Positions 1-7,215 are shown, numbered from the stretch's first letter. The stretch is 18,724 bases of DNA from CAUJGQ01 sp042408665 (GCA_042408665.1 JBHOQW010000241.1:1-18724); one strand, 5' to 3'. Translations and numbers: made by a program. Notes: a model not told the origin generated them from the letters alone.

Positions 1-274
1 GCGCAGGACGCTTGCGGGGGGCTCCCCCTAGTACGAGAGGACCGGGGGGGACGGTCCGCTGGTGTGCCGGTTGTCGTGCCAACGGCAGCGCCGGGTAGCC
101 AGGACCGGAACGGAGAAGCGCTGACAGCATCTAAGCGCGAAACCGGCCCCAAGATGAGGCGTCCCACCTCCTGAGCGAGGGTAAGGCCCCAGCGAGACCA
201 GCTGGTGGATAGGCGGCAGGTGGACACGCGGCAACGCGTGGAGCTAAGCCGTCCTAATGGCCGAGGGCTTGGCC
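1..274 (+). rRNA. rrl: 23S ribosomal RNA, 3' end (partial)
   Basis: This is the last part of the large-subunit rRNA; the rest lies upstream of the window. The universally conserved sarcin-ricin loop (AGTACGAGAGGACC) is at 31-44. The 3'-terminal helices follow, including the conserved GGATAGGC block near 206-213 and the GAGCTAAGCCGTCCTAATGG segment at 241-260, which matches the end of bacterial 23S rRNA. The 3' end is placed at about 274 by comparison with the remembered E. coli terminus; an error of a few bases is possible. Open reading frames crossing this stretch are artefacts. Confidence 0.97.
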
Positions 275-517
275 CGTGCCCGCTGCCCCGCTGCTCCCGG
301 GCTCGATGGGAGCCCGGAGCAGGGCAGCCGACACGGCGGCGGAGTTCCGGCGCACACAACGGCTGTTCAGTTTCAGGCTGGCATGAGGCGCCGGCGGCAC
401 GGATGTCAGACGTGCCATACCCGTGTGCGGTGTCCAAGCACCGCACCCTTCGCGTGCGATCTTCAGCATCACAAGCTGCGCGGTGCGGCCCGGCGGTCGT
501 TGGGCCGCACCGCTCGA
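275..517 (+). other. 23S-tRNA spacer with three strong hairpins
   Basis: This 243-base transcribed spacer lies between 23S rRNA and the initiator tRNA. It contains an imperfect long hairpin (arms about 282-304 and 310-328, roughly 19 pairs with small bulges), an 8-bp hairpin (GTGCGGTG at 425-432 with CACCGCAC at 439-446) and a perfect 12-bp hairpin (480-491 with 502-513, 10-base loop) ending four bases before the tRNA. None is followed by a T run, so RNase III or other processing stems are more likely than intrinsic terminators. That role is an inference. No convincing promoter or coding sequence is seen here. Confidence 0.6.
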
Positions 518-589
<72 letters not shown>

Positions 590-593
590 CCCG

Positions 594-715
594 TGGCTCG
601 GTGGTTCGCGCGGGGTGGACCCACCCGTTCCCATCCCGAACACGGTCGTGAAACGCCCCAGCGCCGACGATACTGCCCGGGCAACCGGGTGGGACAATAG
701 GCCACTGCCGGGCCG
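594..715 (+). rRNA. rrf: 5S ribosomal RNA
   Basis: The conserved loop B/C core CCCGTTCCCATCCCGAACAC is at 636-655, followed by the CCAGCGCCGACGATACTG block and the GTGGGACAATAGG segment typical of bacterial 5S rRNA. Helix I pairs 595-605 with 704-714 (11 pairs including G-U), which fixes the ends to within a base or two and gives a length of about 120 nt. Its 5' end lies only about four bases beyond the tRNA-fMet discriminator, so one processing event or overlapping events must separate the two RNAs. It is the last gene of the rRNA operon. Confidence 0.93.
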
Positions 716-719
716 TCAT

Positions 720-755
720 AAGGCCCTGGAGGGAGACCTCTCCAGGGCCTTTCCC
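720..755 (+). terminator. Intrinsic terminator of the rRNA operon
   Basis: Arms AGGCCCTGGAG (721-731) and CTCCAGGGCCT (740-750) form an 11-bp perfect stem, extended by A720-T751, followed by TT and a pyrimidine run (CCCCCTT). It lies directly after 5S rRNA and before the end of the convergent histidine kinase gene, which fits rRNA operon termination. The T run is short, as expected in GC-rich DNA. Confidence 0.75.
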
Positions 756-779
756 CCTTAATGGGGCCCCTCGCCGTAC

Positions 780-3041
780 CTACTGGCCGGTCGCCGCGGC
801 ATCCTCGGCCGGCAGGGGCGCGGCCATCCACACCCGCGTGCCCCGTCCCGGCGCGCTGGTGATGCGCAGGGCGATGCCGGCCGCGGTGGCCCGCTCCCGC
901 ATGGTGCGCATCCCCAGCCCCCCGTCCGACACCGCGGGCATCCCCGCCCGCACCGCTGTGAGGTCAAACCCGCGACCGTTGTCCTCGACCGTCACGCACA
1001 GTTGCCGCTCCGCCACCGTCATGGCTACCACCACCTCGGTGGCGCCGGCGTGCTTGGCGGCGTTGTTGAGCGCCTCTTGGACGATGCGGAACATGGCGGT
1101 CTCCACCTCGGCCGGCAGGCGAACGTCCGCTTCCACCGTGCCCACGAAGCGGACGGGCAGGTCGAACCGCACCCGGCAGGAGGCGGTGAGCCGCTCCAGC
1201 GCGGCGGCCAACCCCTCTTCGGCCAGCACGCTGGGCCGCAGTTCAAACAGGAGCGCCCGCATCTCGGTCAGGGCCTGCTGGGCCAGGGCGCCGATGCGTT
1301 CCAACGTGCCGACCAGCGCCGGTGCGCCCTTCTCGTACTGGGTTTTGGCGGCGCGGGCCAGCATCCCCAGGCTGAAGAGCGATTGCGTCACCGAATCATG
1401 CAGATCGCGCGCCAAACGCGCCCGTTCCTCCAGCACTACCGCCTCGTGGCTGCGCTGCTCCAGGCGGGCGTGCTCGATGGCCAGCGCCGCCTGGTTGGCC
1501 AGCGCTTCCATGAGCTGCACGTCGTCTGGGTCAAACCGGCGCACCTGCGTGTCCGCGACCCACAGCACGCCGATCGTGTCGCCGCCCACGCGCAGCGGCG
1601 CCGCCACAAGGGCCCGGACCCCGGCGGCCACCGTGCGCGCCTGCTCTTCCGTCACCACCGGCCAGGCTGCGTAGTCCTCCACAACCACGGTGTGACCGGT
1701 GGCGAAGGCGCGCCCGGTGGCGGTGCCCTGCAGGAAGGCGTCCGTGACCGCCTGTTCCGGCACCTCTTCCTCGAAGAACTGGCGCAGAGCCCCCTCGGCC
1801 GCCACAGCGCGGATCGTGCGCCGATCGGCGTCGGCGAGTGCCACCATCGCTACCGGGGTGTCACACAGGCGCCGAGCCGCTCCCACCACCACCTGAAGCA
1901 CGGTCTCCAGACCGGTGCTGGCCAGCAGTTGCTCCGTAATCTGCGCCAGCGTGGCCAGCCGCTCCACCTGGCGCGCGGCCGCGCGTCGTGCCGCCCGCTC
2001 CATCTCCACCAGACGGGTGTTCTGCAGGGCGATGCCCACTTGGTTGGCGAACGCCTGCGCCAGCCGCACCTCCCCCTCGCTGTACAAGCGCTGGCGACGG
2101 TGGTACAGGGCCAACATGCCCATGACGGTGCCACCCGCGTCGAACAGGGGCAGGCGCAGCGCGCTGACAATGCCCTCCGCCGCGATCGCCGCGCCCAGGG
2201 CCGGGTCGCGCTGGCGCGCCGCGGCCTGGTCGTCGGCCGTGAACAGCGGCTGGCCGGTGCGCCGCAGCTCCTCGAAGAGCACCCCGCTCTGGCGCTGGGG
2301 CGTGGTGCGCAGCGTCTGTCGGAAGCGATCCGAGAGGCCGCGGGTGGCGGCGGCGCGCAGGGCGCCCGTGTCGTCGAGCAGCCAGACGGCGCACCCGTCC
2401 GCACCCAGGGCCGTCATGGTCCACTCCACCAGGCCGTGCAGCAGCGTGTCCGTGTCCCGCGCGGTGGCGACACGCGCGGCGATCTGCTGCAGCGTGTGCG
2501 ACTCTTCTAGCAGGCGGGCGTGCTCCAGGGCCAGCGCCGCCTGCCGGGCGAGCACCTCTAGGGCCGCCAACACCGGCGCCGGCGGAGTGGCGTGCAGGAA
2601 CACGGCCAGCGCCCCCGTCACCCGCTCGCCTACCAGCAGGGGAAAACCGGCGTAGAAGCGCAGCGCGTGACGGGCAAACCATTCCTGCCGGTCGAACCCG
2701 CTCGCCGACGTGATCGGGTCGATCACCACCACGCGCCGCTCCCGCACCGCGCGGGCGATCGGGGCGTGTGGCTCGCCCGTGGACACGGCGATCCGTGCCC
2801 CCGGCAGTTCGTCGTCGCCGCCTAACCCGCTGCTGGCGCGGAGGTGCAGGCTATCGTCCGCCGGGTCGTACAGCCAGATGCGGGCCAGGGCGACGCCGAA
2901 CTCCTCCACCAGGCCGGCAGTGAGCGCGTGGAGCGCGCCTTCTCGGTCGGCGTTGGCCGTGACGCGCGCCATCACGCGCGCCAGGGCACCCAACCAGTCG
3001 CCGGCGTCTTGCTGTGGCGGCATCGGGTACCAGACACTCAC
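780..3041 (-). CDS. Triple-GAF cytoplasmic sensor histidine kinase (NarL/DesK-type HisKA_3)
   Basis: The product (753 aa from the chosen start) has three successive GAF-like sensory domains at roughly residues 20-175, 195-370 and 380-535, then a HisKA_3 dimerisation/phosphoacceptor domain and a C-terminal HATPase. The phosphoacceptor motif is ARDLHDSVTQSLFSL (His about 548), with N box EALNNAAKHA, G1 box DNGRGFD and G2 region GGLGMRTMRERA. This is the HPK7 family, which normally phosphorylates LuxR-type response regulators. No membrane segment is visible, so it should sense a cytosolic signal (small ligand or redox). No response regulator is adjacent, so it is an orphan. I chose GTG at 3041 because GGAGAG lies seven bases upstream; the longer frame from TTG 3125 adds an Arg/Gly-rich, non-coding-looking leader and would begin just downstream of a TTGACA box. 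Confidence 0.88.
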   Translation of the reverse strand: MSVWYPMPPQQDAGDWLGALARVMARVTANADREGALHALTAGLVEEFGVALARIWLYDPADDSLHLRASSGLGGDDELPGARIAVSTGEPHAPIARAVRERRVVVIDPITSASGFDRQEWFARHALRFYAGFPLLVGERVTGALAVFLHATPPAPVLAALEVLARQAALALEHARLLEESHTLQQIAARVATARDTDTLLHGLVEWTMTALGADGCAVWLLDDTGALRAAATRGLSDRFRQTLRTTPQRQSGVLFEELRRTGQPLFTADDQAAARQRDPALGAAIAAEGIVSALRLPLFDAGGTVMGMLALYHRRQRLYSEGEVRLAQAFANQVGIALQNTRLVEMERAARRAAARQVERLATLAQITEQLLASTGLETVLQVVVGAARRLCDTPVAMVALADADRRTIRAVAAEGALRQFFEEEVPEQAVTDAFLQGTATGRAFATGHTVVVEDYAAWPVVTEEQARTVAAGVRALVAAPLRVGGDTIGVLWVADTQVRRFDPDDVQLMEALANQAALAIEHARLEQRSHEAVVLEERARLARDLHDSVTQSLFSLGMLARAAKTQYEKGAPALVGTLERIGALAQQALTEMRALLFELRPSVLAEEGLAAALERLTASCRVRFDLPVRFVGTVEADVRLPAEVETAMFRIVQEALNNAAKHAGATEVVVAMTVAERQLCVTVEDNGRGFDLTAVRAGMPAVSDGGLGMRTMRERATAAGIALRITSAPGRGTRVWMAAPLPAEDAAATGQ

Positions 3042-3154
3042 GTGCGCTCTCCAGGCGGCGCGCCGACGGCCACCCGTCCTATCGCCGACTGGACGGGACA
3101 CCGCGGCGCCCGTTGCGCCGTTCAATCTCCGAACGTCGCAAATGCCCTGCCAGG

Positions 3155-3160
3155 TGTCAA
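3155..3160 (-). promoter_or_regulatory. Candidate -35 box for the histidine kinase gene
   Basis: A perfect TTGACA reads on the minus strand from 3160 to 3155, about 115 bases upstream of the chosen GTG start. At the ideal spacing the -10 position (around 3137-3132) reads only GACGTT, a poor match, so the promoter assignment is weak. It would still give transcription a separate origin from the acyl-CoA synthetase gene upstream. Confidence 0.25.
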
Positions 3161-3204
3161 CCGCCCTACCCCGATTAACGCGCGCGGTCGGCCCATTGGA
3201 GCGC

Positions 3205-3222
3205 AGCGGGTACCGGCCCGCT
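3205..3222 (-). terminator. Hairpin at the end of the acyl-CoA synthetase gene
   Basis: AGCGGG (3205-3210) and CCCGCT (3217-3222) form a 6-bp stem with a 6-base loop that starts at the TGA stop codon of the minus-strand acyl-CoA synthetase. There is no T run after it, so intrinsic termination is doubtful; it may instead protect the mRNA 3' end. Confidence 0.3.
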
Positions 3223-4736
3223 CACGGGCTTTCCAGCAGTTCGAGCAGGCGGCGGCGCTGGATCTTGCCGGTGGCGCCGCGCGGGATCTGCGGCACGAAC
3301 CGGATCGCCTTGGGGACTTTGAAGTCGGCCAGGTGCTCCCTGGCGAAGGCGATGAGGTCCGCCGCCGAGACGGCCTGGCCCGGCTTGAGGGCCACTACGG
3401 CCTCTACCTCCTCGCCGTAGATCGGGTGTGGCACCCCGATGGCCACCGCTTCGGCCACAGCCGGGTGGCGCAGGAGCACGTCGTCGATCTCCATGGGGGT
3501 GATCTTCTCGCCGCCGCGGTTGATCAGCTCCTTGATGCGGCCGTGCAGGAAGATGTAGCCATCGGCGTCGATGCTGCCCTGGTCGCCGGTGCGGAACCAG
3601 CCGTTGGTGAACGCGGCCGCCGTGGCCTCCGGGTTGCGCAGGTACCCGCGCGTGACGTTGGCGCCGCGGATGGCTACCTCACCGGCCGCGCCGCGCGGCA
3701 GCTCGTTGCCGTGGTCGTCCAGGATGGTGACCTCCACACCGGTGGGCAGGCCCACGGACCCGCTCTTACGGGCGCCCGGCGGCAGCGGGTTGGTGGCAAT
3801 CTGGTGGGCGGCCTCGGTCATGCCGTAGGCCTGGAGCACCGGCACCTCGAAGCGCGCCTCGAAGGCCGCCTGCGTGGCCGGCGCCAGCGCCGAGGAGCAG
3901 GAGCGCACGAAGCGAAAGCGCGGTGGCGGGCCCGACAGGTACTCGTCCGCGGTGTTGAGCAGGATGGTGTGAATGGTGGGCACGGCCGTGTACCAGGTCG
4001 GCCGGTAGCGGCTCACCAGCGGCCAGAAGCCGGAGGCGGAGAAGCGGCGTGGCACCACCACACTCCCGCCCACGGCCAGCGTCGCCAGCACGCTGGCCAC
4101 CAGCCCATGCACGTGGAAGAGCGGCATTACACACAGGCTGACGTCTTCGGCCGTGAGGGCGTAGGACTGGGCTACGTTGCGGGCGGACGTAAGCAGGTTG
4201 CGGTGGGTGAGCGGCACGGCCTTGGGGCGGGAGGTGGTGCCGGAGGTGTAGAGGAGCAGGGCGTCGGCATCGGGGCCGGGCGCGCTCTCGGTCACGGCCG
4301 GGGCGGGAGCGGATGGCCCGTCCACCATGCAGCCGGTGTGCTCCGTGAACCGGAGACGGGCGCGGCGGTGCGGCAGGGCCGTGCAACCGGCGAGGCGGTC
4401 TTCCGCGTCCGACGTGGTGATCACCAGCGTGGCGCACGAGTCCGCCAGGGCGAAGTCGATCTCCTCCGGCTTGAGGTCCGGATTGATCGGCATCGCCGCC
4501 GCGCCGGCGGCCAGCACGCCGAAGAAGGTGAATAGCGCCTCCGGCCCATTGGGCATGACGATGCCCACGACGTCGCCTTGGCGCACGCCGCAGGCACGCA
4601 GGCCGTCGCGCACGGCGTGCACCTCATCCATGAAGCGGGCGTAGGTGACGGTGAGGTCGCGTTCGGGCGCGAGAAGGGCAGGTGCTGCGGGCCGGCCGCG
4701 CTCGAGCAAGACGAGCAAATTGTCATCATGCGCCAC
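3222..4736 (-). CDS. AMP-forming acyl-CoA synthetase, AAE3/Pcs60 (oxalate-CoA ligase)-like
   Basis: This ANL-superfamily enzyme (504 aa) should activate a carboxylic acid with ATP to an acyl-AMP and transfer it to CoA. Visible signatures are the phosphate loop YTSGTTSRPKAVPLTHRN, PLFHVHGL, the WYTAVPTIH segment, RFVRSCSSALAPA, the A5-type motif QAYGMTEAAHQIATNPLPPG, GWFRTGDQG, GRIKELINRGGEKITP and the C-terminal catalytic lysine in GATGKIQRRRL. The TSRPK loop, the VPTIH segment and the MTEAxH...NPLP signature are those of the plant AAE3/yeast Pcs60 group, whose characterised members make oxalyl-CoA. Substrate here is inferred. No oxalyl-CoA decarboxylase or formyl-CoA transferase is in the window. 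The GTG start at 4736 is preceded at seven bases by GGAGG (4744-4748); the reading frame extends upstream to 4943 but that part is Pro/Arg-rich and non-coding in character. Confidence 0.88.
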   Translation of the reverse strand: MAHDDNLLVLLERGRPAAPALLAPERDLTVTYARFMDEVHAVRDGLRACGVRQGDVVGIVMPNGPEALFTFFGVLAAGAAAMPINPDLKPEEIDFALADSCATLVITTSDAEDRLAGCTALPHRRARLRFTEHTGCMVDGPSAPAPAVTESAPGPDADALLLYTSGTTSRPKAVPLTHRNLLTSARNVAQSYALTAEDVSLCVMPLFHVHGLVASVLATLAVGGSVVVPRRFSASGFWPLVSRYRPTWYTAVPTIHTILLNTADEYLSGPPPRFRFVRSCSSALAPATQAAFEARFEVPVLQAYGMTEAAHQIATNPLPPGARKSGSVGLPTGVEVTILDDHGNELPRGAAGEVAIRGANVTRGYLRNPEATAAAFTNGWFRTGDQGSIDADGYIFLHGRIKELINRGGEKITPMEIDDVLLRHPAVAEAVAIGVPHPIYGEEVEAVVALKPGQAVSAADLIAFAREHLADFKVPKAIRFVPQIPRGATGKIQRRRLLELLESP

Positions 4737-4888
4737 GGCGGCACCTCCGGTGTGGTATGCTGCCTCCCCAGAATAACGCGCGCCGCCGCTGCGGGCACGG
4801 CACCGGTCGCCGTGTCGCTTCTGCGACGGTCGCCGGTGCGCGTTGGGATGTAATCTCGATGCTGCGTGAAGCGGAGGGGAAACGCTAG
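4737..4888. other. Divergent intergenic region with an imperfect hairpin
   Basis: This 152-base region separates the divergent acyl-CoA synthetase and YkgJ-like genes and must hold both promoters. An imperfect stem pairs CACCGG (4801-4806) and the following bases with GCGACGGTCGCCGGTG (4823-4838). On the + strand, TGGTATGCT (4753-4761) resembles an extended -10 box and GTAATCT (near 4850-4856) is a second weak candidate. On the minus strand, TATTCT (4775-4770) could be a -10. None has a good -35 partner. Confidence 0.3.
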
Positions 4889-5341
4889 ATGGAGGGCTTC
4901 GGGGCGCTCGTCGAACGGGTGGTGGCGGCGATACCGGTGCCACGCGCGGTGACGCGGGCTGAGTACGCAGCGATCACCTGTAACCGGTGTGGCGTGTGCT
5001 GTGAGGACATCCGAGCGCCGTTCGGTCCGGAGGAGGTCGCCGCCCGCACCGAGGACCCGGCCTGGGGGCTCGACTACCGCCGGTTCCTCGGGTTCTTGCA
5101 AGTCGTTGGGCCGGCACCGGGCGGCTGGCGTTACCGCTGTCGCAACTTCGTGCGCGATGCAGACGGGCTTGGCGTCTGCACGATCCACGCCACACGGCCG
5201 GAGGTGTGCCGCGGGTTCCCCTACGGCCGGGTCGTGTGGAGCTGGCCCCAGTGCTCCTGGTACGTCACCATCCGCGACGCCGACGCCCCTGCGAACGAGA
5301 GGGCATCGCTGCCGATCCACAACCTTGGAGGGAGCCGATGA
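4889..5341 (+). CDS. YkgJ-family CxxCxxCC metal-binding protein
   Basis: The 150-aa product carries an N-terminal cysteine cluster C31-x2-C34-x2-C37-C38 (TCNRCGVCCED), then C84, C97, H100 and C107 in the downstream pattern YRCRNF...VCTIHATRPEVCRGFP, and C122. This arrangement is that of the YkgJ/UPF0153 zinc- or iron-chelating family, whose biochemical role is mostly unknown. It is soluble, with no signal peptide or membrane segment. GGAGGGG lies nine bases before the ATG. Its TGA overlaps the ATG of the next small gene (ATGA at 5338-5341), so the two are probably translationally coupled and may act together. The family assignment rests on the Cys pattern; the function is not known to me. Confidence 0.85.
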   Translation: MEGFGALVERVVAAIPVPRAVTRAEYAAITCNRCGVCCEDIRAPFGPEEVAARTEDPAWGLDYRRFLGFLQVVGPAPGGWRYRCRNFVRDADGLGVCTIHATRPEVCRGFPYGRVVWSWPQCSWYVTIRDADAPANERASLPIHNLGGSR

Positions 5342-5606
5342 CGGCCGAATCCACGCCGGAAGAGATCCGCGCCTCGTTCGCGGAGAAAATCCCTTCCACG
5401 CCGGCCTGCCCCCCGAGGAGCAGGCGCTGCTGGAGTCCGTGTTCGCCCTCGCGGCCGAGGCGGCCGGTCAAAGCGATACGACCGGCCATATCGCCAACCC
5501 AAACGCAGCGCCCATCGTCGGCGGGGCGGCAGCCGCGCGGTTTGCTAAATTTGATTACTATCTAAAGGCGATAAATGTGTCCTCTTACTTGAAGATCGAG
5601 CCGTGA
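5338..5606 (+). CDS. Small protein gene with an apparent -1 frame change (function unknown)
   Basis: A strong Shine-Dalgarno (GGAGG, six bases upstream) and an ATGA overlap with the YkgJ-like gene define the start. The first 17 codons (MTAESTPEEIRASFAEK) look coding. In that frame the sequence then becomes an Arg/Pro/Ser-rich out-of-frame type ending at 5565. The -1 frame, from AAT at 5388, continues with normal GC-rich third positions for 72 more codons (NPFHAGLPPEEQALLESVFA...) to TGA at 5606. That frame has no start codon of its own. The switch lies at a run of four A's (5386-5389). One extra A would restore an 89-aa protein. Explanations are a sequencing indel, a recent mutation, or programmed or transcriptional slippage. 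The last ~21 codons (FAKFDYYLKAINVSSYLKIEP) are AT-rich and aromatic/Lys-rich, unlike the rest. I do not recognise the family. Confidence 0.6.
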
Positions 5607-5677
5607 AACTAGACACAAAACGTTGTGAAGCTCGCGGTCGCGACGGCGGGCGTGGTTCCCGTCGTTCGCCGCCGCGC

Positions 5678-7150
5678 TCACCGCGACCTGGCGGCGGTGC
5701 GGCCGGCCTCCGTGCGCGGCAGTTCCTCCGTCAGGTACTTGTGGATCGCCTCGGCGGCGCGCCGGCCGTCGGCTAGCGCCGTGACCACCAGGTCGGCGCC
5801 GTTGACGGTATCCCCGCCGGCAAAAATGTTTGGCCGAGACGTGCGCATCGTCTCGCGGTCCACTTCTAAGAGCGCCCACCGGTTGGCCTTGAGCCCCTTG
5901 GTGGTCTTGGGCAGGAGCGGGTCGGCGTTGTAGCCGATGGCCACGACGACGGCATCGGCCGGCAGGATGAACTCCGAGCCCGGCACGGGCACCGGCCGGC
6001 GCCGGCCCGACTCGTCCGGCTCGCCCAGCTCCACCCGCTGGCATTCGACGCCGGTCACGCGGCCGTGCTCGCCCACGATACGCAGGGGGATGGTCATCCA
6101 CAGGAAGTTCACCCCCTCCTCGCGGGCGTGCCGGCGCTCCTCGGCGCGGCCCAACATCTCCGCCTCCGTGCGGCGGTACATACAGGTGACCTCTTCCGCG
6201 CCCAGGCGGCGGGCGGTGCGCACGCAGTCCATGGAGGTGTCGCCCCCGCCGATCACCACCACCCGCCGGGCGGGCGGGAGCGGCTGCCGCAGCCGTTCGG
6301 GGAGCGCCTCCGGCGGCAGGTTGCCGCGCACCAGGTACTCGGTGGCCTCGAACACGCCCTCCAGATCCTCGCCCGGCACGCCCAGCTTGTTGCCCACCCC
6401 GGCGCCGGTGCCGATGAAGGCGGCGTCGTACCCCTGGGCGAGGATCTCGTCCAGCGAGATGTCCCTCCCCACCCACACGCCGGTGCGGAACTCCACGCCG
6501 ATGGCCTTCAGGTGCGCAATGTACTCGTTCACGATCTCCTTGCGCATCTTGAAGTTGGGGATGCCGTACACCAGCACCCCGCCCGGCTCCGGCCAACCCT
6601 CAAACACCGTGCAGGCGTGGCCGCGCTTGGTGAGCTCCTCCGCCACCGCCAGCCCGGCGGGACCGGAGCCGATGATCGCCACGCGGCGGCCGGTAGGTGG
6701 GGCGATGTCCGGTTTCGGCCAGCCGCCCAGGATCTTGCGCTGCTGGTCGGCGACGAAGGCCTCCAGCTTGCCGATGGTGACGGGCGGCTGGTAGGAACCG
6801 TCCACGCGGATGGCGAAGCCCACCACGCACGCCCCCTCGCACAGTTTCTCCTGCGGGCAGAGGCGTCCGCACATCTCTGGCAGGTTGGAGGTCTGGCGGA
6901 AGACGTTAGCCGCGCCCAGCACGTCACCCACTTCCAGGAAGGCGAGTGCGCCGGGGATGTCGTTGTGCAGCGGGCACGCCTCCTGACAGGGGGCGGCCGG
7001 ACACTGGATGCAGCGCGCCGCCTCGATCACGGCGTGCTCCAGGTCAAAGCCGAGGTAGGCCTCGTCCCAGTTCTTGATCCGCTCTTCCGGCGACTGCTTG
7101 GGCACCGGTTGCACGGGGATCATCAGACGTTGGTGGGTCAGGTTCGTCAT
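5678..7150 (-). CDS. GltD-like NAD(P)-dependent Fe-S flavoprotein (glutamate synthase small-subunit family)
   Basis: The 490-aa protein has the full GltD layout. An N-terminal Fer4_20 domain carries two Cys sets, C47/C50/C55/C59 (RCIQCPAAPCQEACP) and C94/C98/C104/C108 (MCGRLCPQEKLCEGAC). An FAD-binding fold follows (VAIIGSGPAGLAVAEEL, about 157-173), an NAD(P)H fold (VVVIGGGDTSMDCV, about 297-310) and the C-terminal FAD motif GGDTVNGADLVVTALADGRRAA. Family members pass electrons from NAD(P)H through FAD and [4Fe-4S] clusters. With a GltB partner this makes glutamate from glutamine and 2-oxoglutarate; related subunits serve NfnAB, sulfide dehydrogenase or dihydropyrimidine dehydrogenase. No large subunit is nearby, so the exact reaction is open. 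AGGTGG lies six bases before the ATG, and a promoter is seen at 7216-7244. Confidence 0.88.
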   Translation of the reverse strand: MTNLTHQRLMIPVQPVPKQSPEERIKNWDEAYLGFDLEHAVIEAARCIQCPAAPCQEACPLHNDIPGALAFLEVGDVLGAANVFRQTSNLPEMCGRLCPQEKLCEGACVVGFAIRVDGSYQPPVTIGKLEAFVADQQRKILGGWPKPDIAPPTGRRVAIIGSGPAGLAVAEELTKRGHACTVFEGWPEPGGVLVYGIPNFKMRKEIVNEYIAHLKAIGVEFRTGVWVGRDISLDEILAQGYDAAFIGTGAGVGNKLGVPGEDLEGVFEATEYLVRGNLPPEALPERLRQPLPPARRVVVIGGGDTSMDCVRTARRLGAEEVTCMYRRTEAEMLGRAEERRHAREEGVNFLWMTIPLRIVGEHGRVTGVECQRVELGEPDESGRRRPVPVPGSEFILPADAVVVAIGYNADPLLPKTTKGLKANRWALLEVDRETMRTSRPNIFAGGDTVNGADLVVTALADGRRAAEAIHKYLTEELPRTEAGRTAARSR

Positions 7151-7215
7151 AGAGGTCCACCTGTTGCGGCTTGCGGGATAACGGCGGCCCGGCGCCGTTG
7201 CGCGCTGCTGGCCGG

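Noticed and set aside
1002..2510. A 502-aa open frame on the + strand over the histidine kinase gene
   Set aside because: It is antisense to a clear GAF/HisKA/HATPase gene, rich in Gly/His/Arg/Gln, has no domain I recognise, and is expected in GC-rich DNA where stop codons are rare.
3042..3125. Upstream extension of the histidine kinase to TTG 3125
   Set aside because: The added residues (NGATGAAVSRPVGDRTGGRR) are not GAF-like, GGAGA directly abuts the TTG with no spacing, and a better GGAGAG-GTG start exists at 3041.
2844..4535. A 563-aa + strand open frame spanning the acyl-CoA synthetase gene
   Set aside because: It crosses an intergenic region and lies antisense to a full-length ANL enzyme; composition (Arg/Gly/His) is typical of shadow frames.
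4737..4943. N-terminal extension of the acyl-CoA synthetase to 4943
   Set aside because: It is Pro/Arg-rich with no family similarity, and GGAGG sits at the right distance before GTG 4736, where related proteins begin.
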